A stretch of DNA of 64,000 nt, taken from contig OZ245030.1 of the NCBI GenBank assembly GCA_965223985.1, forward strand, positions 4,526,001 through 4,590,000. The letters run 5' to 3'. Positions 42,612-49,601 of the stretch are shown here, one piece after another. Under the pieces are notes generated by a model. The model searched no databases. It was given only the letters and a program-made list of their open reading frames with translations, and had not been told where the DNA came from. The translations under genes were made by a program, and so were the position numbers. Position 1 is the stretch's first letter. Each line of letters opens with the position of its first letter. Source of the DNA: JAPPKS01 sp963667895. GTDB taxonomy: Bacteria > Poribacteria > WGA-4E > PCPOR2b.

Positions 42612-43805
42612 TTAGAGCCATCCCGCGAGTATGAGATGCCTCAATTCCAGTAGTAAGCGTGGTTGATGCTTCAATACAGTCTTGAAAATCTGCTTCATGT
42701 TGACCTTTTCAGGAGGCATCTTTGACACCACCTCCGCGCACTTGTCAAAAAGGTCATCACTGAACTTGAGCACGCCATCTCGTATGCGACAAACATGTGT
42801 GAAATTCCTGCCGATTTCCTTGTCCCACCGTTTTTGATATGCGCTTAAAGCCTTTGTGGAATAATCTCCGATTCGGACAGCCTCCACCGCGGCTTCGGCT
42901 GCAAATTGTCCGGAGTACATTGCATTTGCAACCCCGCCGCCAGAAATTGGATCGCTATGGTGTGCTGCATCGCCAATCAGCGCGATCCCATCCCCTACAA
43001 TCTTGGGCAGGCTATTCCCTACCGGCACACAACCGACAACCTGTGCGAGAATTTTTCCGTGCGGAAATTTTCGTTTGACGAATTCGTTAAGATAATCGAT
43101 GGCAAGTTTTCCCCCCTTGCCTGAGATTGTCCCGCCAATTCCAATGCCGACGTTTGCGATGTCATCACCTTTTGGGAATACCCAGGCGTATCCTCGTGGA
43201 GCAAGTTCGCGCCCAACATAAAAATCGCAGAAGTCAGGGATAATGTCAATTTTAGAGATTAGGTATTGGGCGCAAATATCAACATCGCGTAAATCGTGTG
43301 TGCTGTCAATTCCCGCCCACCGCGCCACTTGCGATTCAATTCCATCAGCAGCGACCACAACCTTCGCCTTGCAGGAATAGTCACGTCCGAAATAACGGAA
43401 AATCACGCCGTTGACAAAACCGTCATCCGACTTGGTAACACCGGTCGCCCTTGTCTTAACAATGATGTCGGCACCAGCATCGGCTGCCATTTCCGCAAGG
43501 ACACGATCGAAAACCTTGCGTTCTAGAACATAGCCAGCACCGGGGAAATTTATTGTCGCAGCGGTTTCGTTGGGAGAAAAGATTCGAGCGCCGTTGATTT
43601 CACGGGAGACCCACGCCGGGTCGGGCTGAATAAACTCGCACAGCGACGCTGTGCCAATCCCCTCCGCTCAGCGGACTGGTGCCCCGATTTCCTGACGTTT
43701 TTCCAACAATAAGACACGCAAGTCATTTTCAGCGGCTACTTTTGCTGCAATCGCACCCCCAGGCCCCGCACCGACAACAATGACATCATACTCCGAGTGA
43801 ACCAT
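42612..43805 (-). CDS. Geranylgeranyl reductase family flavoprotein with in-frame UGA at the conserved Cys (candidate selenoprotein)
   Basis: Read through one TGA (43670-43668, residue 46), the product is 397 residues, the family's normal length. It saturates the double bonds of digeranylgeranylglycerol lipids with FAD and an electron donor. The FAD site is VIVVGAGPGGAIAA, then KRQEIGAPVR-UGA-AEGIG, where archaeal homologues have PVR-C-GEG. The substrate motif YAWVFPKGDD (Tyr ~206) and IGDAAHHSDPISGGG are intact, and no other lesion is seen. The ATG at 43805 overlaps the ferredoxin stop (TAATG). Conventional calling would report only 42612-43490. A perfect 7-bp hairpin follows the UGA by 13 nt, fitting a bacterial SECIS. 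The alternative is a nonsense mutation of TGC/TGT. Confidence 0.82.
43638..43654 (-). promoter_or_regulatory. SECIS-like hairpin downstream of the in-frame UGA
   Basis: In the mRNA, GCACAGC and GCUGUGC form a perfect 7-bp stem with loop GUC, beginning 13 nt after the UGA. The loop starts 20 nt after the UGA and opens with G then U, as bacterial SECIS elements require. A weaker lower stem (AUU/GAGU region) may extend it past a G-G mismatch. Confidence 0.6.
43668..43670 (-). other. Candidate selenocysteine codon (UGA)
   Basis: TGA in frame at codon 46 of the geranylgeranyl reductase, replacing the family's conserved Cys in PVR-C-(G/A)EG, with uninterrupted homology on both sides. Confidence 0.6.
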
Positions 43806-44023
43806 TAAAAAAGTCCTCGTCCTTCGTAGGATGGGTAATATACCTTACCGTTTCGTTCTAATGCAAGCACCCCTACCGGACAACCTTTGACACATCGCGC
43901 ACAGTCCGTACACTTGGATTGGTCAATTTTCAGATAGATGTCAATGAGATCAATGATATTCTCAGGGCAGACGGCAACACAAGCCCCACAATAGCTACAG
44001 AGTTCTTCGTCAATTAGAATCAT
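43805..44023 (-). CDS. 2[4Fe-4S] ferredoxin
   Basis: A 72-residue ferredoxin with two cluster motifs, CSYCGACVAVCP and CTDCARCVKGCP, and a short C-terminal tail. It would carry single electrons at low potential. Its stop overlaps the start of the geranylgeranyl reductase (TAATG), which makes it the likely electron donor for the repeated double-bond reductions of that enzyme. Such pairing is known for archaeal-type reductases, but here it is inferred from position. Confidence 0.93.
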   Translation of the reverse strand: MILIDEELCSYCGACVAVCPENIIDLIDIYLKIDQSKCTDCARCVKGCPVGVLALERNGKVYYPSYEGRGLF

Positions 44024-44125
44024 CGTAAGTCTTTCTCCCTTGAGAACGTGAATTCTACGGCGTGAGTTTCCTGATTTGCAGGCTCATCAAAGCTCCAATG
44101 GACTGCCCTCTTTTCTTATCATAAG

Positions 44126-44956
44126 CTAGCGAAATTCGCCTTCCGCGTGAAGACCCCGACGACGGGCGAGTTCATAGAGTATGATTCCAGTCGCAACCGC
44201 AACGTTCAAGGAGGATTGCCCCGGCGCCATAGGAATCTTGACGAGATTGGTGCAGAGTTCGAGAATCTCTTCCCGGATTCCTTCGTTTTCATTGCCCACG
44301 ACAAGAGCCAAGGGTGTGGCAAGTTCAAAATCATACACACTCTTGCTTGCCCCAGCAGTGGCGCCGAGAATCTCGAAACCTGCGGTAATCAACTGACAAA
44401 AATAGACCTCCGGCGACTCGCAATGCGCCAAGGTGCTACGTCCAACAGCCCCTCTTGCAGCCCTAACACAGTTCTTATGAAAAGGGTTTGCGCCTTCTCC
44501 GATGAACACGACGCTATCAACTGCTGCCGCTTCGGCGGTTCGCAAAATCATCCCAAGGTTATCTGGATTGGCGATACTATCAGCAATCAGTATCGCACTC
44601 CCATCCGACAAGTCAATATCTGCTGCGTTCTGGTAATTCATCCGAACAGAAGCAATTATGGCTGGAACAGGTCTAGTGGTGCTAATCGTTCCCATCAGTC
44701 CAGAACTAACCTCGAAAACTACGAAGTTTGCTACAACTGCTTTATTCAGAAGTGTAGTCCCTTGGTCATTCGCCAACAAGTGGGGGGTATAGAGGATTCT
44801 GTCAACCGGCAACTTGTCATGGACCGCACGTTCAACGAGTGTCAATCCTTCAACCACAAATCTCGACTCCTTGAACCTTCCTTTCAAAGAACTTAGCTGT
44901 CGAAATTCAGAGATAATGGGATGCTTTTTACTATTGACAACCGTGCCGTTCGCCAT
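44126..44956 (-). CDS. TrmH/SpoU family RNA 2'-O-methyltransferase
   Basis: The 276-residue product has an N-terminal RNA-binding domain (FKESRFVVEGLTLVERAV) and the trefoil-knot SPOUT domain with motif 1 SIANPDNLGMILRTAEAAAV, motif 2 LALVVGNENEGI and motif 3 IPMAPGQSSLNVAVATGIIL. It methylates the ribose 2'-OH of rRNA or tRNA using AdoMet. RlmB or a TsnR-like enzyme are the closest models, and the target nucleotide is not deducible. It begins only seven bases after the DGGGP synthase gene and lies within the lipid cluster. Confidence 0.9.
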   Translation of the reverse strand: MANGTVVNSKKHPIISEFRQLSSLKGRFKESRFVVEGLTLVERAVHDKLPVDRILYTPHLLANDQGTTLLNKAVVANFVVFEVSSGLMGTISTTRPVPAIIASVRMNYQNAADIDLSDGSAILIADSIANPDNLGMILRTAEAAAVDSVVFIGEGANPFHKNCVRAARGAVGRSTLAHCESPEVYFCQLITAGFEILGATAGASKSVYDFELATPLALVVGNENEGIREEILELCTNLVKIPMAPGQSSLNVAVATGIILYELARRRGLHAEGEFR

Positions 44957-44962
44957 TTCTCT

Positions 44963-45811
44963 TTATAAGGTCAATCCAAGGTAGATGGCGCCCAATCCAA
45001 CGAAAATATCCCACTTCATCCATCTTTGAATCCTTGCGCTATTGGCTCTGGAGTCATCTCGCCAAAGCCGAACTACAAAATAGATCAGAACTAAATCAAC
45101 GCCAACGATAACTGTTGCAAGATAGTGCCACGAATACAAATTCAGAAAATAGGGAATTGGACTGAACAAGACAACTGCCACGACGAAGATTAGCGCAATC
45201 CGCACAGCAACTCGCTTTCCCCACACAACCGAGATTGTTCGTACACAGTTCTCGAAATCGCCTTCAGTATCCTCAATGTCCTTAATAATCTCTCTTGCTG
45301 TCGTAAATAGGAAAGCGAATATCGCTGGCACAAAAGTTCCGTAAACAGTTCGCACTGAGACCCCTCCTACAATGAAAGTTAATGCTGTCAGGACCGCAAC
45401 CAGTAGATTGCCCAAAAACGGTGTCTGCTTCAGGCGAACAGCATAGAAGATTAGACATCCAGACACGGTGACGGCGATTGCACCAGTATACAGGTTGGCG
45501 AGAAAACCAAACCAGGCTCCCAGTCCCATTAATATTACAGAGCACACCAGTGCGCCTCGCCGGGAAATTCGCCCGGACGGAATCGGACGTCTAGGTTTGT
45601 TAATCCGATCAATCTCGTAGTCGCAATAATCATTGAGCGCATTTCCCGCCGACAAAAGGAAGAAAGCTGAAATTGCTACGACAAACACATCGACATTAGT
45701 AAGATTTACCCTTTCACCCATGCCAACTGCAAACATCGCTCCCAAGTAGACTGAGATAAAGGCAATCAAACCGTTAATCGGACGTGAAAGCTCAAAATAT
45801 GCTAAAATCAT
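44963..45811 (-). CDS. UbiA-family prenyltransferase, probable digeranylgeranylglyceryl phosphate synthase
   Basis: A 282-residue integral membrane prenyltransferase with about nine helices. The two Asp-rich motifs are NDYCDYEIDRINKPRRPIPS and KDIEDTEGDFENCVRTI. The N-terminal YFELSRPINGLIAFISVYLG and the phrase RINKPRRPIPSG match archaeal-type DGGGP synthases, which add a second geranylgeranyl chain to GGGP. Proximity to GGGPS and the geranylgeranyl reductase supports this. Menaquinone or haem prenyltransferases are the main alternatives. Confidence 0.85.
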   Translation of the reverse strand: MILAYFELSRPINGLIAFISVYLGAMFAVGMGERVNLTNVDVFVVAISAFFLLSAGNALNDYCDYEIDRINKPRRPIPSGRISRRGALVCSVILMGLGAWFGFLANLYTGAIAVTVSGCLIFYAVRLKQTPFLGNLLVAVLTALTFIVGGVSVRTVYGTFVPAIFAFLFTTAREIIKDIEDTEGDFENCVRTISVVWGKRVAVRIALIFVVAVVLFSPIPYFLNLYSWHYLATVIVGVDLVLIYFVVRLWRDDSRANSARIQRWMKWDIFVGLGAIYLGLTL

Positions 45812-45838
45812 ACCTCTACCGAACAGTTTATAGGATTG

Positions 45839-46864
45839 TTACACTTCGCGTCCTGGATATTTGATTCCGAATCTGGCGGAATAATACCAGCGCACGAAAA
45901 ACAAACTTCCAGCGAATGGGATTAGATACCACGGCACCAAAACGCAGGCGATAAGCGAAAGAATCAAAATGCCAACGCGGGTCGCCAGGATGATTGCCCC
46001 TCGTTCCCTTCTGAAATTCATATATATGAAAAGTGGCAAACAGAGAACTGCCGTACTTAATGGTATCATATCTCTGAGCCACCACGCAGACAAAATTGCG
46101 CCCGCCAAAAGTAACAAGCTCAACCGACAGGATAGCTTGGTGCCCAATGTCACGCCGGTTGTTCGATCTCCGTGCGCTTGATCGCCCTTCATATCTGGAA
46201 GCGTCGTGTTGACGAAGGCGGCTCCCACACATAAGACATAAGGGATTATCCGCCACAGAGCATCCGTGTTAATCGGTGCCACTATCCCCCAACCAACCAG
46301 AAATGCGATGCCTCCATAGCCTAACGCATTCGCCAGAAGATCGAGGAAGGGTTTCCCTTTCAGTCGAAATGGGCGAACGGAATAAATCACGCCGAGAAGG
46401 ATTGAAAGTAAAATAAGGATAAGATAGTTCAGGTTATTTCCAAACCATAGGCACGCCCAAACCACAGCAGTAACAAGTAAAGAGGCGACTTCGAGTAACA
46501 GAAGCGGCATTTTTACAAAACCCTGTGCAACAAGATGTAATTTATTATTTGCCGCGTCTGTTTCTTTATCACAGATTTGATTGATGATGTAAACTGCCCC
46601 CATCAGCATCGAGTAAAAACAAAGGGTACCTAGAAGTTCAAAATTGGGACGAAGGAGTATTGGAAGTTCCGGCAAAAACGAGAGCTGAAATGTCCCCAAA
46701 TCTACATGCGAGGAAGATTGAGATAAAGCGCGATGGTGCCCAAGCAGTACGAGCGTCCAAACCGGGAACAGCAGCGTTGGACGAAGGACAATCAGATAAT
46801 CCAGGAGATGAAGCGCTATGCGTCTTGTGGATTGCACCTTAGGTTGAGTGGATGAATATCCCAT
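45839..46864 (-). CDS. Second UbiA-family prenyltransferase
   Basis: A ~341-residue membrane protein with nine or so helices. The first Asp motif is diverged (INQICDKETDAANNK) and the second reads LPDMKGDQAHGDRTTGVTLG. The first motif keeps the NxxxDxxxD spacing. It differs from the neighbouring DGGGP synthase and resembles chlorophyll-synthase/UbiA-like enzymes of unassigned substrate. It might prenylate a quinone or another lipid. Start choice is unsure: the ATG at 46864 fits the family N-terminus, but an ATG at 46906 directly follows the deacetylase gene. It lies 27 bp upstream of the DGGGP synthase. Confidence 0.78.
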   Translation of the reverse strand: MGYSSTQPKVQSTRRIALHLLDYLIVLRPTLLFPVWTLVLLGHHRALSQSSSHVDLGTFQLSFLPELPILLRPNFELLGTLCFYSMLMGAVYIINQICDKETDAANNKLHLVAQGFVKMPLLLLEVASLLVTAVVWACLWFGNNLNYLILILLSILLGVIYSVRPFRLKGKPFLDLLANALGYGGIAFLVGWGIVAPINTDALWRIIPYVLCVGAAFVNTTLPDMKGDQAHGDRTTGVTLGTKLSCRLSLLLLAGAILSAWWLRDMIPLSTAVLCLPLFIYMNFRRERGAIILATRVGILILSLIACVLVPWYLIPFAGSLFFVRWYYSARFGIKYPGREV

Positions 46865-46914
46865 TTCAAATACAACCGTTCCTGTGATGCCGCATCCGCA
46901 GTACATCGGGGTTC

Positions 46915-47751
46915 TTACGCGTAGCGTAATATGTTTAAGTAGGCGAAACGATTGATGAGTCTGTTTTTGACGCACTCAAACTGAAAACGGCGCTTTCCCA
47001 ACAATCCGAGTTTTGCCTGGAAGGATTGAAAAGTATCACATCGATAGATACCCATCCGCGGTAATCGGTACACCGAGTCAGCAGAGGACGCCTGGCAGGG
47101 ATTCAAACTGAATGCAATGCGATAACCAGCGGATTTCACCATATCTGCGGTCTCGGAATCTACACTCCCATACGGATACGCGAAACTCTGAATGGGATGC
47201 TGCAAAAGATTTTCGAGTCGGGATTTTGATTCCTCAAGTTCTGTTTTCGCTTCGAGACGGCTACAATGCGTTAAGAAGCGGTGGTACAAACCGTGGGATC
47301 CAAACCCAATCCCGTTTCTGAAAAGCTTTTGAATCTGGTCACTGCTTAGATGTATGGGGCGCTTGAAACTTCGCCGCACATCCCACCCATTGAACTGCCC
47401 AATAAATCCTGCGAGCATAAATACTGTCGCCGTCAAGCCGTATTTTTCCAGGATCGGATAAGCGTAAGCATAGAAACCTTCATAGCCATCGTCGAAAGTA
47501 ATCAGAATAGAACGGCGGGGCAAAGCGGAATTAGATGCAATGGCTTGAATTAGGCGATTCGGGGTGATAGCGGTATATCCCTGTTCCACGATCAATCGCA
47601 TCTGGGACTCAAAGGTTCGCGGAGAAATAGAACTTACCCCTAGTTCAAACCCGACATCAACCTGATGATAAGCCAATACAGGAATGTGCCACGTCCTTGG
47701 GAGGGGGGATGGGTGTTCCGCAACTTCTCTACGACTCGGTCGATTTTTCAT
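46915..47751 (-). CDS. Polysaccharide deacetylase (NodB homology)
   Basis: A ~278-residue carbohydrate esterase family 4-type protein with NodB motif 1 ITFDDGYEGF (Asp-Asp), motif 2 FGSHGLYHRF (two metal-binding His) and motif 3 SFAYPYGSVD. These enzymes remove N-acetyl groups from glycans or sugar-lipids using a divalent metal. The ATG at 47751 lies inside the end of lpxD (23-bp overlap), so it is coupled to lipid A synthesis. No signal peptide is evident, so a cytoplasmic or membrane-lipid-linked sugar is a possible substrate. Confidence 0.85.
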   Translation of the reverse strand: MKNRPSRREVAEHPSPLPRTWHIPVLAYHQVDVGFELGVSSISPRTFESQMRLIVEQGYTAITPNRLIQAIASNSALPRRSILITFDDGYEGFYAYAYPILEKYGLTATVFMLAGFIGQFNGWDVRRSFKRPIHLSSDQIQKLFRNGIGFGSHGLYHRFLTHCSRLEAKTELEESKSRLENLLQHPIQSFAYPYGSVDSETADMVKSAGYRIAFSLNPCQASSADSVYRLPRMGIYRCDTFQSFQAKLGLLGKRRFQFECVKNRLINRFAYLNILRYA

Positions 47752-48805
47752 CAATCTGACGGAGTTTATCTTCCAGCTCAAGCACCCGCTGCTGTAATCG
47801 GGAGATCTCCTGTAACATTGTGGGCAGTTTCCGTAGAGAAGCCTGGATACGTAATTGTTGAGCGTGTGGTCGTGCTGGAAAGCCGGACACATAACTTCCC
47901 GCCGGCGTATCCTTAGTAACCGCGGATTTTGCGAAGATAATGTTCCCTTCGCTAATCGTGAGATGTCCTGCAACTCCCGATTGTCCCGCCATCGTCACCT
48001 GATTCTTGAGTTCGCTGCTTCCCGCGATACCCGACTGTGCCGCGATGCAACAATCTTCACCAATAACCACATTGTGGGCGACCTGCACCAGGTTGTCAAT
48101 TTTCGTCCCACGCTTGATAATTGTCGCCCCATTCGCCATTGTGGCCCGGTCAATTGTCGTATTGGCACCAATTTCGACGTCATCCTCAATGATGACCGTC
48201 CCAATTTGTGGAATTTTATGGTATCGATTGCTGACAGTCGCAAAACCAAACCCATCGCTTCCAATCACCGCCCTACTGTGAATAATGACACGATTACCAA
48301 TCTTCGCCGCTACGCAAACCGTTACACCGGGATAAACTAGCACTTCATTACCAATCTTGACATCATCACCGATGTAAACAAAGGGGCTGATAACCGCGCC
48401 ATCGCCAATTTCGACGTTGTCTCCGATGACAGTGAACGCTTGAATGGAAACCTGATCACCAATCTGCGCGTTTTCACCAATAATCGCTGTTTCATGGATG
48501 CCGTACTCGATTTTCCGTTTGCTCCAGGCAAACATCTCAAGCACTTTGACAAACGCCAAATATGGATTATCTGTGTGGATGGTTGGCTTTCCGTTACACC
48601 CATTGATCGGAGAAATATCCTTGCCGATGATTATTGCGGAAGCCCGTGTATGTTCAATTTCACCGCGATACTTTGCATTCGCAACGAAAGTAATTTCATG
48701 CTCTTGGGCTTCCTTTATCCCTGCAATACCCCGGATCTCAATCTCTCCATCGCCACATAACTCTCCATCAATTAACTCACAGACTTCCTTCAACTTTTTT
48801 ACCAT
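47729..48805 (-). CDS. lpxD: UDP-3-O-acylglucosamine N-acyltransferase LpxD
   Basis: A ~358-residue left-handed beta-helix acyltransferase that adds the N-linked acyl chain in lipid A synthesis. The N-terminal uridine-binding domain (GIKEAQEHEITFVANAKY) is followed by many hexapeptide repeats (VSIQAFTVIGDNVEIGDGAV). The active-site region is VQVAHNVVIGEDCCIAAQSG, with the catalytic His in AHN. A C-terminal coiled coil (LQEISRLQQRVLELEDKLRQ) ends the protein. The ATG at 48805 fits the family start; an in-frame ATG at 48868 would add 21 residues. It follows skp and bamA, the usual order. Confidence 0.94.
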   Translation of the reverse strand: MVKKLKEVCELIDGELCGDGEIEIRGIAGIKEAQEHEITFVANAKYRGEIEHTRASAIIIGKDISPINGCNGKPTIHTDNPYLAFVKVLEMFAWSKRKIEYGIHETAIIGENAQIGDQVSIQAFTVIGDNVEIGDGAVISPFVYIGDDVKIGNEVLVYPGVTVCVAAKIGNRVIIHSRAVIGSDGFGFATVSNRYHKIPQIGTVIIEDDVEIGANTTIDRATMANGATIIKRGTKIDNLVQVAHNVVIGEDCCIAAQSGIAGSSELKNQVTMAGQSGVAGHLTISEGNIIFAKSAVTKDTPAGSYVSGFPARPHAQQLRIQASLRKLPTMLQEISRLQQRVLELEDKLRQIDEKSTES

Positions 48806-48951
48806 CGTTCTCTGAATTGACGGTTGTCGCTCATCAACCTTTCTACTAAACCCCTTCTCTTTCCCCATTCTCCGCCGTCCGCAAGAATAAAATAAGCTTT
48901 CGCTCCGCCATATTTCACGTTGTAATCTGAAAATTACAGATGTGCGGACAA

Positions 48952-49542
48952 CTAATTTTCTTTGCTCTCAGGAGGAACGGAGGATTTATCGTTCTCGCTG
49001 GATGTCTCTTGATCGTACTCTGCATTCAACCTCTCTATAATTTCGTCTGTTAAATCGTACATTGGGTCGACATAAAGCGTCACTAGGCGCTTTTCAAGAA
49101 TCAGACTGTAACTTTCGCTCGTGCCGACCTGTTGAATTAGTGCTTGGATTTGGTCAAAAATAGGTGTTAACAATTCTGATTCTTTTTCCTGTACTGCGCT
49201 TTGGCCAGCTTCCAACTCACGTTGATATTCCTGTCGTTTCCGCAGAATATCACTCTCCAAGGTCTGGGTTGCCGATTCATCGAGGAATAGCTTTTGCTTG
49301 GTTAGACTGTCTTCCATGTTTACGATTTCTTCTTGAAGCCCTTTCAACTTATCGCGAAGGCGCTTCACTGCAGTTTGTAGAACGCTGTTTGCAGCTTGAG
49401 ATTTTTTATAACTTTCAACCACACCTTGGGTGTCTACAACGCCTATTTTTAAACTGTTTTGTGCCATTGCACAAAAGTGCAATAGAAAGAATCCTAACGA
49501 AAAGATGCTTAAAGGTAAATACAATTTTCGAGTTTGAATCAT
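48952..49542 (-). CDS. skp: OmpH/Skp-family periplasmic chaperone
   Basis: A 196-residue protein with a signal peptide (YLPLSIFSLGFFLLHFCAMA) and the OmpH/Skp layout: KIGVVDTQGVVESYKKSQAA then a long helical coiled coil (KGLQEEIVNMEDSLTKQKLF) and a return to beta strands (ESYSLILEKRLVTLYVDP). Skp holds unfolded outer-membrane proteins in the periplasm before delivery to BamA, which is encoded directly upstream. The C-terminal 20 residues are acidic and Ser-rich. Confidence 0.92.
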   Translation of the reverse strand: MIQTRKLYLPLSIFSLGFFLLHFCAMAQNSLKIGVVDTQGVVESYKKSQAANSVLQTAVKRLRDKLKGLQEEIVNMEDSLTKQKLFLDESATQTLESDILRKRQEYQRELEAGQSAVQEKESELLTPIFDQIQALIQQVGTSESYSLILEKRLVTLYVDPMYDLTDEIIERLNAEYDQETSSENDKSSVPPESKEN

Positions 49543-49601
49543 ACTTTTATCCTTGTGAAAGTGAGTGAACCTTCCGAGGCTTGTAGTTCCTCCGAAGGCA
49601 A

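Noticed and set aside
42612..43490. Geranylgeranyl reductase starting at the internal ATG 43490 (292 residues)
   Set aside because: This start removes the FAD-binding N-terminus, which is plainly encoded in frame upstream of the TGA with an ATG coupled to the ferredoxin stop.
44147..44896. 249-residue plus-strand reading frame
   Set aside because: It lies wholly antisense to the TrmH-family methyltransferase gene, which has clear motifs. The plus frame has none.
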